A stretch of DNA of 18,680 nucleotides from JAYSFC01 sp041913505 (GCA_041913505.1 JAYSFC010000070.1:1-18680), one strand, 5' to 3'; positions 7,866 through 15,295 are shown, counted from the first letter of the stretch. Program-made: numbers and translations. Notes: a model not told the origin generated them from the letters alone.

Positions 7866-7947
7866 GGCGGTCTCCTGTAAAAGCATGCACGAAAAAGCCC
7901 GGTGGCCCAGCCTTGTGGGTGGGGTGCCGGAAAGGGGCGAAAAAAGA

Positions 7948-7976
7948 ATTATCGCGCCCGCGTCACACCGACAACA
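7948..7976 (-). promoter_or_regulatory. Possible promoter of the binding-protein gene
   Basis: On the minus strand GATAAT (complement of 7948-7953) matches five of six -10 bases and would give a leader of about 75 nt. Only a weak -35 (TGTTGT, complement of 7971-7976) lies at 17-bp spacing, overlapping the end of orn. Unproven. Confidence 0.33.
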
Positions 7977-8544
7977 GGTGCGTGCGGTAGTGCGCAAGTT
8001 CGTCGATGGACTCATGCACATCGGCCAGTGCCGTGTGCTTCTGCGCCTTCTTGAACGAAGCATAGGCCTCGGGCTTCCAGCGCTTGGCCAGCTCCTTGAG
8101 CGTGCTCACGTCGACGTTGCGGTAGTGGAAGAACGCCTCGAGCTTGGGCATGTACTTCACGAGGAAACGCCGGTCCTGCCCGATACTGTTGCCGCACATG
8201 GGCGCTGTGCCCTTGGGCACGTACTGGATCAGGAAGTCGATGATCTTCTGCTCGGCCTCGGCCTCGGTCACGGTGGAAGCCTTCACCTTGTCGATCAGGC
8301 CGCTCTTGCCATGGGTGCCCTTGTTCCAGGCATCCATCTTGTCGAGCTGTGCATCGGACTGGTGGATGGCGAACACAGGGCCCTCCACGCGCGGCTCCAG
8401 GTTGGGGCCGGTCACGATGACGGCGATCTCGATCAGACGGTCAGTCTCTGGCTCGAGGCCGGTCATTTCGCAATCGAGCCAGACCAGGTTCTGGTCGGAC
8501 TTGGGCAATACGGGGGACGGAGTAAGGGTGGATGCGTCGGACAT
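7963..8544 (-). CDS. orn: Oligoribonuclease
   Basis: A 193-residue DEDDh 3'-to-5' exoribonuclease that degrades 2-5 nt RNAs to mononucleotides, including pGpG from c-di-GMP turnover. The first exonuclease motif is WLDCEMTGLE, with catalytic Asp24 and Glu26. A conserved CGNSIGQDRRFL segment holds the second aspartate, and HTALADVHESIDEL near the C-terminus supplies the final His and Asp. Length agrees with the family (about 180-200). The ATG at 8544 is used; an in-frame ATG three codons upstream (8553) is equally possible, and neither has a good ribosome site. It diverges from the M48 protease gene with only 37 bases between start codons. In Escherichia coli orn also lies next to and divergent from rsgA; here two genes intervene before rsgA. 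Confidence 0.95.
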   Translation of the reverse strand: MSDASTLTPSPVLPKSDQNLVWLDCEMTGLEPETDRLIEIAVIVTGPNLEPRVEGPVFAIHQSDAQLDKMDAWNKGTHGKSGLIDKVKASTVTEAEAEQKIIDFLIQYVPKGTAPMCGNSIGQDRRFLVKYMPKLEAFFHYRNVDVSTLKELAKRWKPEAYASFKKAQKHTALADVHESIDELAHYRTHLLSV

Positions 8545-8581
8545 GGCCGGCATTGTCGCCGATCCCCTACACTCGCCGCAC

Positions 8582-9880
8582 ATGCCCTCCCCCGACGTTT
8601 TCTCGCCCTCGCTGGCGCTCACCCTGGTCTTCGCGCTGGCCATCGCGGCTGGCCTGCTGGTCAAGCTGTGGCTCGCCACGCGCCAGATCCGCCATGTGGC
8701 GCAGCACCGCGCGAGCGTGCCCGCCGCCTTTGCCCAGCGCATTTCCCTGGCCGCGCACCAGAAAGCCGCCGACTACACCATCGCCCGCGCACGGCTGGGC
8801 ATCGTCGAGATGGCGCTCGGCGCAGCCGTGCTGATCGGGTGGACGCTGCTGGGCGGGCTCGACACGCTGAACCAGGCACTGCTCGCCTGGCTGGGCGGCG
8901 GCATGGCACAGCAGCTTGCGCTGCTCGCGGCCTTCGCGCTCATCAGCGGCTTGATCGACCTGCCGCTGTCGCTCTACCAGACCTTCGGCGTGGAGCAGCG
9001 CTTCGGCTTCAACCAGACCACCTGGCGCCTGTGGCTGGCGGATCTTGCCAAGTCCACGCTCGTAGGCACCCTGGTGGGCCTGCCGATCGCGGCGCTGATC
9101 CTGTGGCTCATGGGTGCGGCGGGGCCGCTGTGGTGGCTGTGGGCCTGGGGGGCCTGGATGGGCTTCAACCTGCTGCTCATGTGGGTCTACCCCACCTTCA
9201 TCGCGCCGCTGTTCAACCAATTCCAGCCCCTCGAGGATGAATCGCTCAGGGCCCGCGTCACCGCGCTCATGCAGCGCTGCGGTTTTGCGGCCAAGGGGTT
9301 GTTCGTGATGGATGGCAGCCGCCGCAGCGCGCACGCCAATGCCTATTTCACGGGGTTCGGCTCGGCCAAGCGCGTGGTGTTCTACGACACGCTGCTGCGC
9401 CAGCTCACGCCCGGCGAGGTTGAGGCCGTGCTGGCCCACGAGCTCGGCCATTTCAAGCGCCACCACATCACGAAGCGCATGGCAGGCATGTTCGCCGTGA
9501 GCCTGGCCGGCTTCGCACTGCTGGGCTGGCTGTCCACGCGTGGCTGGTTCTTCACGGGCCTGGGCGTGGTGCCCAACCTCTCGCTCGAAGGCTCGGCGCC
9601 CAACGATGCGCTCGCGCTGCTGCTGTTCCTGCTCGCGGTGCCCGTGTTCAGCTTCCTGCTGTCCCCACTGTTCGCGCAGCTATCGCGCAAGCACGAATTC
9701 GAAGCCGATGCCTACGCCGTGGCCCAAACCAACGGCGGAGAACTGGCCTCGGCCCTGCTCAAGCTCTACGAAGACAACGCCTCCACGCTCACGCCCGACC
9801 CGGTGTACGTGAAGTTCTACTACTCGCATCCGCCCGCCTCCGAGCGGCTGGCGCGCATGCCCACTCCAGCACAAGCATGA
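8582..9880 (+). CDS. M48-family membrane zinc metalloprotease (Ste24/CAAX prenyl protease-like)
   Basis: A 432-residue multi-pass inner-membrane protease. The zinc site is HELGH at residues 286-290, with the third ligand in EFEAD at 372-376. Several hydrophobic segments precede the catalytic domain (about 7-30, 75-95, 105-130, 155-215) and two follow HELGH (about 305-325 and 345-365), as in Ste24-type M48A enzymes. The N-terminal EQRFGFNQTT segment is typical of that group. In yeast the family trims prenylated proteins; bacterial members are thought to act in membrane protein quality control, and the substrate here is unknown. The ATG at 8582 gives a family-typical N-terminus but lacks a Shine-Dalgarno. 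The stop overlaps the start of the next gene (ATGA), indicating translational coupling. Confidence 0.9.
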   Translation: MPSPDVFSPSLALTLVFALAIAAGLLVKLWLATRQIRHVAQHRASVPAAFAQRISLAAHQKAADYTIARARLGIVEMALGAAVLIGWTLLGGLDTLNQALLAWLGGGMAQQLALLAAFALISGLIDLPLSLYQTFGVEQRFGFNQTTWRLWLADLAKSTLVGTLVGLPIAALILWLMGAAGPLWWLWAWGAWMGFNLLLMWVYPTFIAPLFNQFQPLEDESLRARVTALMQRCGFAAKGLFVMDGSRRSAHANAYFTGFGSAKRVVFYDTLLRQLTPGEVEAVLAHELGHFKRHHITKRMAGMFAVSLAGFALLGWLSTRGWFFTGLGVVPNLSLEGSAPNDALALLLFLLAVPVFSFLLSPLFAQLSRKHEFEADAYAVAQTNGGELASALLKLYEDNASTLTPDPVYVKFYYSHPPASERLARMPTPAQA

Positions 9881-10215
9881 CTTCCTCCATGTTGAAGAAA
9901 AAAGACTGGTCCGCGCAGGCCCGCCGCGCCCTCTCCGCGACCGAGGTCGTCACCCAGCTGGCCCAGCTGGACGGTTGGCAGCTCTGCGGCGACGGCGCCG
10001 AGGTCGCCATCGAGAAGACCTACCGCTTCGCCAATTACTACGAAACTATCTCGTTCGTGAACGCCGTGGCCTTCATCGCGAATGCCGAAGACCACCACCC
10101 CGACCTGTCGGTGCATTACAACCGCTGCGTGGTACGGCTGAACACGCACGACGTGCACGGCATCTCGGCGACCGACATCGAGTGTGCGGCCCGGTTTGAC
10201 GCCCTGCTCGCCTAA
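9877..10215 (+). CDS. Pterin-4a-carbinolamine dehydratase (PCD/DCoH)
   Basis: A 112-residue enzyme that dehydrates 4a-hydroxytetrahydrobiopterin to quinonoid dihydrobiopterin, recycling the cofactor of aromatic amino acid hydroxylases. The PCD core is complete: LDGWQL, TYRFANYYETISFVNAVA, and the active-site motif AEDHHPDLSVHYN followed by VVRLNTHDVHGIS. Length is normal for the family. The ATG at 9877 overlaps the protease stop by four bases; a second in-frame ATG at 9889 is possible but would lose that coupling. RsgA starts seven bases after the stop, so all three genes are probably co-transcribed. No phenylalanine hydroxylase gene is nearby, so the physiological partner is unclear; phhB is a plausible name but is not proven by context. 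Confidence 0.92.
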   Translation: MTSSMLKKKDWSAQARRALSATEVVTQLAQLDGWQLCGDGAEVAIEKTYRFANYYETISFVNAVAFIANAEDHHPDLSVHYNRCVVRLNTHDVHGISATDIECAARFDALLA

Positions 10216-10222
10216 CGCGGAT

Positions 10223-11179
10223 ATGGCCGAACGCAACGCCGAGGGACTCGTGGTGGCCAGCCATGGCCGCCACTGCATCGTCGAGACACCCGACGGCCAG
10301 CGGCGCATCTGCCACCCGCGCGGCAAGAAAAGCCAGGCCGTCGTGGGCGACCGCGTGCAGTGGCTCGCTCCGCCGCCCGGCCAGGGCGACGAGGGCACGA
10401 TCGAGAAGGTGCTGCCGCGGCGCAACCTGTTCTACCGCCAGGACGAAATCCGCACCAAATCGTTTGCGGCCAATATCGACCAGGTGCTGATCCTCATCGC
10501 GGCCGAGCCCGTATTCTCCGAAAGCCAGCTCGCGCGCGCCCTGATCGCAGCCGAGGCCGAGCGCATCACGCCGATCATCGCGCTCAACAAGAGCGACCTC
10601 GTGGAACCCTTCGCGCGCGCCTGGGAGCGGCTCATGCCCTACCGCCACATGGCCAGCAAAGCCGGCGACAACAGCCGCCACTACGGCGTGCTGCCCCTGT
10701 CGCTGGCCCAGTCGGGCGCGGTGGACCGAGAGGCGCTCATGGCCCACCTGCGCGGCAGGACCACGCTGGTGCTAGGCCCCTCGGGATCGGGCAAGAGTAC
10801 GCTCATCAACCTGCTGGTGCCGGGCGCCTCTGCGCAGACGGGCGAAATCTCCCAGGCGCTGAACTCGGGCAAACACACCACCACGAGCACCCGCTGGTAC
10901 TGGGTGGATGAGGCCCGCACCACGGCGCTCATCGATTCGCCGGGCTTCCAGGAGTTCGGCCTGCGCCACCTGGCGCCTACCGACCTGGCGCGCTGCATGC
11001 CCGACATCGGCGCGCACGCGACCGAGTGCCGCTTCTACAACTGCACCCACCTGCACGAACCGGGCTGCGCCGTGCGTTCACAGGTCGAATCGGAAGATAG
11101 TGCAGGTACTATCAGCGCCAATCGCTACAAAATTTATAGCGAATTGTTTAACGAACTGAGCGAGGCGCCGCGCTACTGA
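10223..11179 (+). CDS. rsgA: Ribosome small subunit-dependent GTPase A
   Basis: A 318-residue circularly permuted GTPase that acts late in 30S maturation. It has an N-terminal OB fold (about residues 5-75) and GTPase motifs in permuted order: G4 NKSD at 122-125, G1 GPSGSGKST at 185-193 and G3 DSPG at 238-241. A C-terminal zinc knuckle has C269, C274, H276 and C282 in the canonical CX4CXHX5C spacing. The G2/switch I region includes GKHTTTST. The ATG at 10223 follows the dehydratase stop by seven bases. The last 25 codons are noticeably richer in A and T than the rest and contain two short inverted repeats (11096-11113 and 11124-11140). The stop lies 16 bases from the convergent CbiB-like gene, with no terminator visible. 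Confidence 0.96.
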   Translation: MAERNAEGLVVASHGRHCIVETPDGQRRICHPRGKKSQAVVGDRVQWLAPPPGQGDEGTIEKVLPRRNLFYRQDEIRTKSFAANIDQVLILIAAEPVFSESQLARALIAAEAERITPIIALNKSDLVEPFARAWERLMPYRHMASKAGDNSRHYGVLPLSLAQSGAVDREALMAHLRGRTTLVLGPSGSGKSTLINLLVPGASAQTGEISQALNSGKHTTTSTRWYWVDEARTTALIDSPGFQEFGLRHLAPTDLARCMPDIGAHATECRFYNCTHLHEPGCAVRSQVESEDSAGTISANRYKIYSELFNELSEAPRY

Positions 11180-11195
11180 GCGCGCCAGCCGCGGC

Positions 11196-12182
11196 TCAGC
11201 CCAGCAGCCGCGCGAACGTGAGCAACGCGAGCAGCAGCATCCAGACCACCACCGAGCGCCACACCAGCCCCACCACGCTGCGCAGGTGGCCCACTTCGGG
11301 CTCGCGCCCAGGGGTGCGGTCGCTGTCGCCGATGTCGGCATCCATCTCCAGGCCCTGCGGCGTCTGCAGGTCGGCCCGTGCGCGCAGCGCCTCGCCGCCC
11401 AGGCGTACGTTGATGGCACCCGCCGTGGCGGCAAGAACCACGCCATCGTTGTCGTTGGGGAAGTGCTGGGCATGGAAGCGCCAGCCCTCGATGGCCTCCT
11501 CGAAGCTGCCGACCATCGCAAAGCTCAGCGCCGTGAGGCGTGCGGGCAGCCAGTCGATCACGGTCCAGGCCTGGGCCGAGGCCTGCTGCAGCGCCGCGCT
11601 CGCGGGCTGCATGCCCGAACGTTCCTTGTAGTGCCAGTAGCGCGAAACGAACTCTGCCAGCCGGTAGAGCACGGCCCCCGTGGGCCCCAACCCTAGCGCC
11701 GCGAGGAGGGAGAAGCACGCGAGCACGCCAAACACATGCCGGTGCGCCGCGATCACGGAATACTCGATCACATGGCGCACGATCTCGCTGCGCGGCAGTT
11801 CACCCACGTCCACCTGCTGCCAGTGCGCGAGCGCGGCCCGGGCAGCATCCTCGTCACCCGACTCGAGCGCGTCGCGGATGCGTGTGAAATGGTGGCTGAA
11901 CTGCCGAAAGCCCAGCGTGATGTAGAGCACGGCCACGTTCCACAGCATGGCCAGCGGCCAGCCCACACCCCACAGCAGCAGCCAGTGGATGCCCAGCACA
12001 ACGGCCGACGGCAACACCACCGCGAGCGCCCAGGACACCCAGCCGTGGTGCGGCTTGCCGGCATCGAAATTGCGACTGACGGACAGGGCCCACGCGCGCA
12101 ACCCCGCATGGATGGGATTGGTGCGGGCCAGCGGGCGGGCCTGCTCGATCAGCAGAGCGAACAGGATGGCGAAGAAACTCAT
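11196..12182 (-). CDS. CobD/CbiB-family membrane protein
   Basis: A 328-residue integral membrane protein resembling CbiB/CobD, the adenosylcobinamide-phosphate synthase family, which also includes AmpE-like proteins. The N-terminus FFAILFALLIEQARPL, the early RNFDAG segment, helices at about 50-90 and 155-180, the central EFVSRYWHYKE segment, the ARLTALSFAMVG stretch and a hydrophobic C-terminus fit this family. In cobalamin makers CbiB attaches aminopropanol to cobyric acid; no other cobalamin gene is near, so a biosynthetic role is doubtful. ATG at 12182 is used because the frame's extension to 12191 depends on a TTG. It probably shares a transcript with the Nudix gene 56 bases upstream; that gap contains a strong hairpin. 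Confidence 0.7.
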   Translation of the reverse strand: MSFFAILFALLIEQARPLARTNPIHAGLRAWALSVSRNFDAGKPHHGWVSWALAVVLPSAVVLGIHWLLLWGVGWPLAMLWNVAVLYITLGFRQFSHHFTRIRDALESGDEDAARAALAHWQQVDVGELPRSEIVRHVIEYSVIAAHRHVFGVLACFSLLAALGLGPTGAVLYRLAEFVSRYWHYKERSGMQPASAALQQASAQAWTVIDWLPARLTALSFAMVGSFEEAIEGWRFHAQHFPNDNDGVVLAATAGAINVRLGGEALRARADLQTPQGLEMDADIGDSDRTPGREPEVGHLRSVVGLVWRSVVVWMLLLALLTFARLLG

Positions 12183-12197
12183 GGGCGCCAATCATAC

Positions 12198-12231
12198 TGG
12201 CGCATGCCCCTGAATAGGCAGGGATGCGCCA
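12198..12231 (-). promoter_or_regulatory. Strong hairpin between the Nudix and CbiB-like genes
   Basis: TGGCGCAT (12198-12205) pairs perfectly with ATGCGCCA (12224-12231). Inside, CCCTG (12208-12212) pairs with CAGGG (12219-12223), leaving a 2-nt bulge and a 6-nt loop. No T-run follows on either strand, so a simple intrinsic terminator is unlikely. It sits 15 bases upstream of the CbiB-like ATG and could limit expression of that gene or stabilise the Nudix mRNA; this is inference. Confidence 0.5.
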
Positions 12232-12238
12232 CGCCGGC

Positions 12239-12952
12239 TCAGGCGCTCATGAAGCGGTAGAAGTTGCGCAGCATGCCCGCCGTAGCCCCCCAGATGTAGC
12301 GGTTCTTATCGCCATCCTGGTAGGGCATGGAGAACCACTCGCGCCGTACCCCGTTCCACTCGAACAGGTGGTGCCGGTGGTGCGCGGGATCGAGCAGGAA
12401 CGCGAGCGGCACCTCGAACACGTCGGCCACCTCGTAGGGGTTCGGCTGCAGCGCGCAGTCCGGCCGCACCAGACCCACCACGGGCGTGATGATGAACGAG
12501 GAGCCCGTCACGTAGGTCGACAAGGCGCCCAGAACCTCGACGAAGCTGGGGTCGAGCCCTACCTCCTCCTGCGCCTCGCGCAGCGCCGTCGCGGCAGGGC
12601 TGGCATCTTCTGGGTCTGCGCGCCCGCCAGGAAAAGCGATCTGGCCCGAGTGCGTCGACAAATGCACCGTGCGCTCGGTCAGCAGCACCATGGGCTGCTC
12701 GCGCAGCACGATGGGCACGAGCACCGAGGCATGCGCAGGCTCGCGCTGCAGGAATTTCTTCTCGAGCACCACCTCGGGCGTCCACGCGGGCGGCGCTGCG
12801 AAGCGCTCGCGCAGCGCCTCGGGCGTCTGCGCCGCTTGCGGCACAGCGGGCAGGTCAGAGTCCACGCGCGCCACGGGTACGCGGCGTGGGTCGAAATCCG
12901 GCAGCGAGGACAGCGACGGAATCACGGACGAGACAGGAGTGGACGTGCTCAC
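12239..12952 (-). CDS. Nudix hydrolase, CoA pyrophosphatase type (NudL-like)
   Basis: A 237-residue Nudix enzyme. The NudL/UPF0035 signature LLTERTVHLSTHSGQIAFPGG is followed directly by the Nudix helix with core REAQEEVGL, whose glutamates bind Mg2+ or Mn2+. Relatives hydrolyse CoA and its derivatives to 3',5'-ADP and 4'-phosphopantetheine. The first 60 residues are a Pro/Ser-rich extension with no recognisable domain, making it longer than typical NudL (about 190). The assigned start is a GTG at 12952 with no Shine-Dalgarno and only 32 bases after the rplS terminator stem; no ATG is available before the domain, so the true start may be an internal GTG. It lies upstream of and co-directional with the CbiB-like gene. 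Confidence 0.85.
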   Translation of the reverse strand: MSTSTPVSSVIPSLSSLPDFDPRRVPVARVDSDLPAVPQAAQTPEALRERFAAPPAWTPEVVLEKKFLQREPAHASVLVPIVLREQPMVLLTERTVHLSTHSGQIAFPGGRADPEDASPAATALREAQEEVGLDPSFVEVLGALSTYVTGSSFIITPVVGLVRPDCALQPNPYEVADVFEVPLAFLLDPAHHRHHLFEWNGVRREWFSMPYQDGDKNRYIWGATAGMLRNFYRFMSA

Positions 12953-12984
12953 GGGTGGGTGGAAACGGGAGGTGGAAAAACAAA

Positions 12985-13013
12985 AAGCCGCTACAGGGAC
13001 ACTGTAGCGGCTT
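12985..13013 (-). terminator. Intrinsic terminator of the rpsP-rimM-trmD-rplS operon
   Basis: A perfect 12-bp stem (12985-12996 with 13002-13013) has a 5-nt loop and is followed on the minus strand by TTTTTG and more T. It begins 25 bases after the rplS stop. This is a strong end to the ribosomal operon and also places the start of the Nudix gene very close downstream. Confidence 0.87.
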
Positions 13014-13038
13014 CTGCCATTCGGCGCGGACGCAGAGA

Positions 13039-13419
<381 letters not shown>

Positions 13420-13551
13420 GGTTGCATCCAACGATCTTGTCCGCGCCAAAAATGGCAAGCGTCGGGATTGACGTCTGTGGCTGCGCGGGTACGCCCGAAA
13501 TGGCATAGCCCAATACCGCAGCGGCCGGCCAGAGGATCGAAAAGCCTTTGA

Positions 13552-14334
13552 TTATAACCGGTCAGGGCTTTTTGCCAAACCGCTCTCGGCCAGCACCTTC
13601 TCGTCCTGGCGCGAAAGCCGGCCTGCTGCGCGGGCAGCGTCGATCAGATCCGGTCTGTGGCGCGCCGTGATCGCCAGGCTCCGGTCGCGGCGCCAGCGCT
13701 CGATTTGCGCGTGGTGGCCCGACATCAGCGCGGGCGGCACGGCCTCGCCGTTCCAGACCTCGGGCCGCGTGTAGTGCGGACAGTCGAGCAAGCCGTCGAG
13801 GGCGGGGTTGAAGCTGTCGAGCTGGTGGCTGCCCTCATCGTTGAGCACGCCGGGCTGTAGGCGCGCCACCGCATCGAGCAGCGCCATCGCGGGGATTTCC
13901 CCGCCCGAGAGCACGAAATCACCCAGGCTGAGCTGCACGGTGACGTGGGCATCGACGAAACGCTGGTCGATGCCCTCGTAGCGCCCGCACAGCAGGATGC
14001 CCCCCTGGCCCTCGGACCACTGCACCACGCCTGCATGGTCGATCCGCCGCCCGATGGGCGAGAAGAGCACGAGCGGCGCCTCGGCACCCGGCGCCTCGGC
14101 ACGGTCAGCGCGAATGGCAGCCAGGCAGCGCGCGAGCGGCTCGGCCAGCATGACCATGCCTGGCCCCCCGCCGAAAGGCCGGTCGTCCACGCGCCGGTAG
14201 TTGCCCTCGGCATGGTCGCGCGGGTTCCACAGCCGCACGTCGACCTGGCCTGCGGCGTAGGCGCGGCGCGTCACGCCGCAGGCCAGAAAGGGCGTGAACA
14301 GCTCGGGGAACAGGGTAATGAGGTCGAAGCGCAT
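13552..14334 (-). CDS. trmD: tRNA (guanine-N1)-methyltransferase
   Basis: A 260-residue SPOUT methyltransferase that makes m1G37 in tRNAs reading CUN, CCN and CGG codons, preventing +1 frameshifts. Diagnostic segments are MRFDLITLFPELF at the N-terminus, the RPFGGGPGMVM loop, the trefoil-knot S-adenosylmethionine site CGRYEGIDQRF and LSGGEIPAMALLDAVARL, and the C-terminal PHYTRPEVWNG. It overlaps no neighbour: rimM ends 13 bases upstream. Length is close to E. coli TrmD (255). The ATG at 14334 gives the conserved N-terminus exactly. Confidence 0.97.
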   Translation of the reverse strand: MRFDLITLFPELFTPFLACGVTRRAYAAGQVDVRLWNPRDHAEGNYRRVDDRPFGGGPGMVMLAEPLARCLAAIRADRAEAPGAEAPLVLFSPIGRRIDHAGVVQWSEGQGGILLCGRYEGIDQRFVDAHVTVQLSLGDFVLSGGEIPAMALLDAVARLQPGVLNDEGSHQLDSFNPALDGLLDCPHYTRPEVWNGEAVPPALMSGHHAQIERWRRDRSLAITARHRPDLIDAARAAGRLSRQDEKVLAESGLAKSPDRL

Positions 14335-14347
14335 CGCGCGCAGGCGC

Positions 14348-14917
14348 TCAGTAGTCGGGCTGCCAGTCGACGGTGATGCGCCGCTCGGGCAGGCTCACCG
14401 CATCCACGAAGGCGGAGACGAACGGGATCATGCGTTCAAGCTCCTTGCCGCCTTCTTCGTAGGCCAGCACCAGTACGGTCTGCGGCCCCGTGGAAAGCAG
14501 ATCTCGCACGCGGCCCAGCGCCAGGCCTTCCCGGTTGACCACGTCGAGGCCGATCAGATCGACCCAGTAGTACTCGTCTTCGCCCGCCGTGGGAAAGCTC
14601 GAGCGCGGCACGAAGATACGCGCGCCGCGAAGGGCTTCGGCCGCATCGCGGTCTTCCACGCCCTGGGCCGATGCCACGATGGAGTCGGAATGCTCGCGTG
14701 CCTGGCGCACCTGCAGCAGCACGGTGCCGCTGAAGGTCTTGGCGCCTTTTTCCGCAGGCTGCAGGAACCAGTGCTTGGACGAGAACAGGGCCTCGGGGCT
14801 GGCGCTATGGGCCAGCACCTTGAACCAGCCCTTGACGCCCCAGGCGTCGGCAACGCGGCCGACCTCCACCGCATCAGCGGGCAGTTCGGCGGATTCAAGC
14901 GCGGGGAATGAGGCCAT
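14348..14917 (-). CDS. rimM: 16S rRNA processing protein RimM
   Basis: A 189-residue 30S assembly factor that binds S19 and helps mature the 16S 3' (head) domain. The N-terminal barrel begins VEVGRVADAWGVKGWFKV, and the PRC-barrel half carries YYWVDLIGLDVVN, LGRVRDLLSTGPQTVLVL and the terminal MIPFV/RRITVDW segment. Its place between rpsP and trmD is the standard operon order. The ATG at 14917 is used; a TTG at 14938 would add seven residues. Neither has a Shine-Dalgarno, and a terminator-like hairpin ends about 24 bases before this ATG, so its expression is probably reduced relative to rpsP. Confidence 0.95.
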   Translation of the reverse strand: MASFPALESAELPADAVEVGRVADAWGVKGWFKVLAHSASPEALFSSKHWFLQPAEKGAKTFSGTVLLQVRQAREHSDSIVASAQGVEDRDAAEALRGARIFVPRSSFPTAGEDEYYWVDLIGLDVVNREGLALGRVRDLLSTGPQTVLVLAYEEGGKELERMIPFVSAFVDAVSLPERRITVDWQPDY

Positions 14918-14940
14918 GGCAGAAAAAACAGGGTTCAAGC

Positions 14941-14982
14941 AAAAAGGCGGGGCCGCCAGTATCTACCGACGGCACCCGCCTT
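14941..14982 (-). terminator. Terminator-like hairpin between rpsP and rimM
   Basis: AAGGCGGG (14944-14951) pairs with CCCGCCTT (14975-14982), with a continuing inner GCCG/CGGC stem after one bulged base. On the minus strand the stem ends in five T (two of them in the stem). It is inside the rpsP operon, 27 bases after the rpsP stop, so it is likely a partial terminator or attenuator. Confidence 0.68.
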
Positions 14983-15008
14983 GTGCGGCTATCGAGCCGG
15001 AAAGCCGA

Positions 15009-15260
15009 TCAGGCAGCCTTCTTGGCGGCTTGCTTGACCAGGCGGTCCACGGTGGCGGACGTCTGGGCACCCACACCGATCCAGTACGTCAGGCGGTCCT
15101 GGGCGATGCGCAGGCCTTCCTCGCCATCCTTGGCCAGCGGGTTGTAGAAGCCCAGGCGCTCGATGAAGCGGCCGTCGCGGCGCACGCGCTTGTCGGCGGC
15201 GACGATGTTGAAGAACGGACGGGCCTTGGAGCCGCCGCGGGAGAGTCGAATAACGACCAT
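15009..15260 (-). CDS. rpsP: 30S ribosomal protein S16
   Basis: An 83-residue S16, an early assembly protein of the 30S body. MVVIRLSRGGSKARPFFNIV, DGRFIERLGFYNP and the RLTYWIGVGAQ segment are diagnostic; length matches E. coli (82). AAGGA lies six bases before the ATG at 15260, a much better ribosome site than that of rimM. It is first in the rpsP-rimM-trmD-rplS operon, with a near-consensus promoter at 15362-15390 and a leader of about 95 nt containing a 14-bp palindrome. Confidence 0.97.
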   Translation of the reverse strand: MVVIRLSRGGSKARPFFNIVAADKRVRRDGRFIERLGFYNPLAKDGEEGLRIAQDRLTYWIGVGAQTSATVDRLVKQAAKKAA

Positions 15261-15281
15261 GATTTATCCTTCGGGTGGTGC

Positions 15282-15295
15282 GCAGCAATTGCTGC
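15282..15295. promoter_or_regulatory. Perfect 14-bp palindrome in the rpsP leader
   Basis: GCAGCAATTGCTGC is its own reverse complement and lies 22 bases before the rpsP start codon, just upstream of the ribosome site. It may be an operator or a leader-RNA structure; no known ribosomal-protein leader motif is recognised. Confidence 0.4.

Noticed and set aside
6627..7880. 417-codon plus-strand open frame antisense to the amino acid binding protein gene
   Set aside because: The product has His/Val/Gly-rich low-complexity text and no family; the minus strand encodes a complete LivJ-like protein with signal peptide and ribosome site.
7870..7945. Terminator for orn in the gap before the binding-protein gene
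   Set aside because: GC-rich segments and a TTTTT run are present on the minus strand, but the arms pair only in short broken pieces, so I do not call a terminator.
11196..12182. Cobalamin biosynthesis cluster
   Set aside because: Only one CbiB/CobD-like membrane protein is present; no other cobalamin gene or cobalamin riboswitch is visible nearby.
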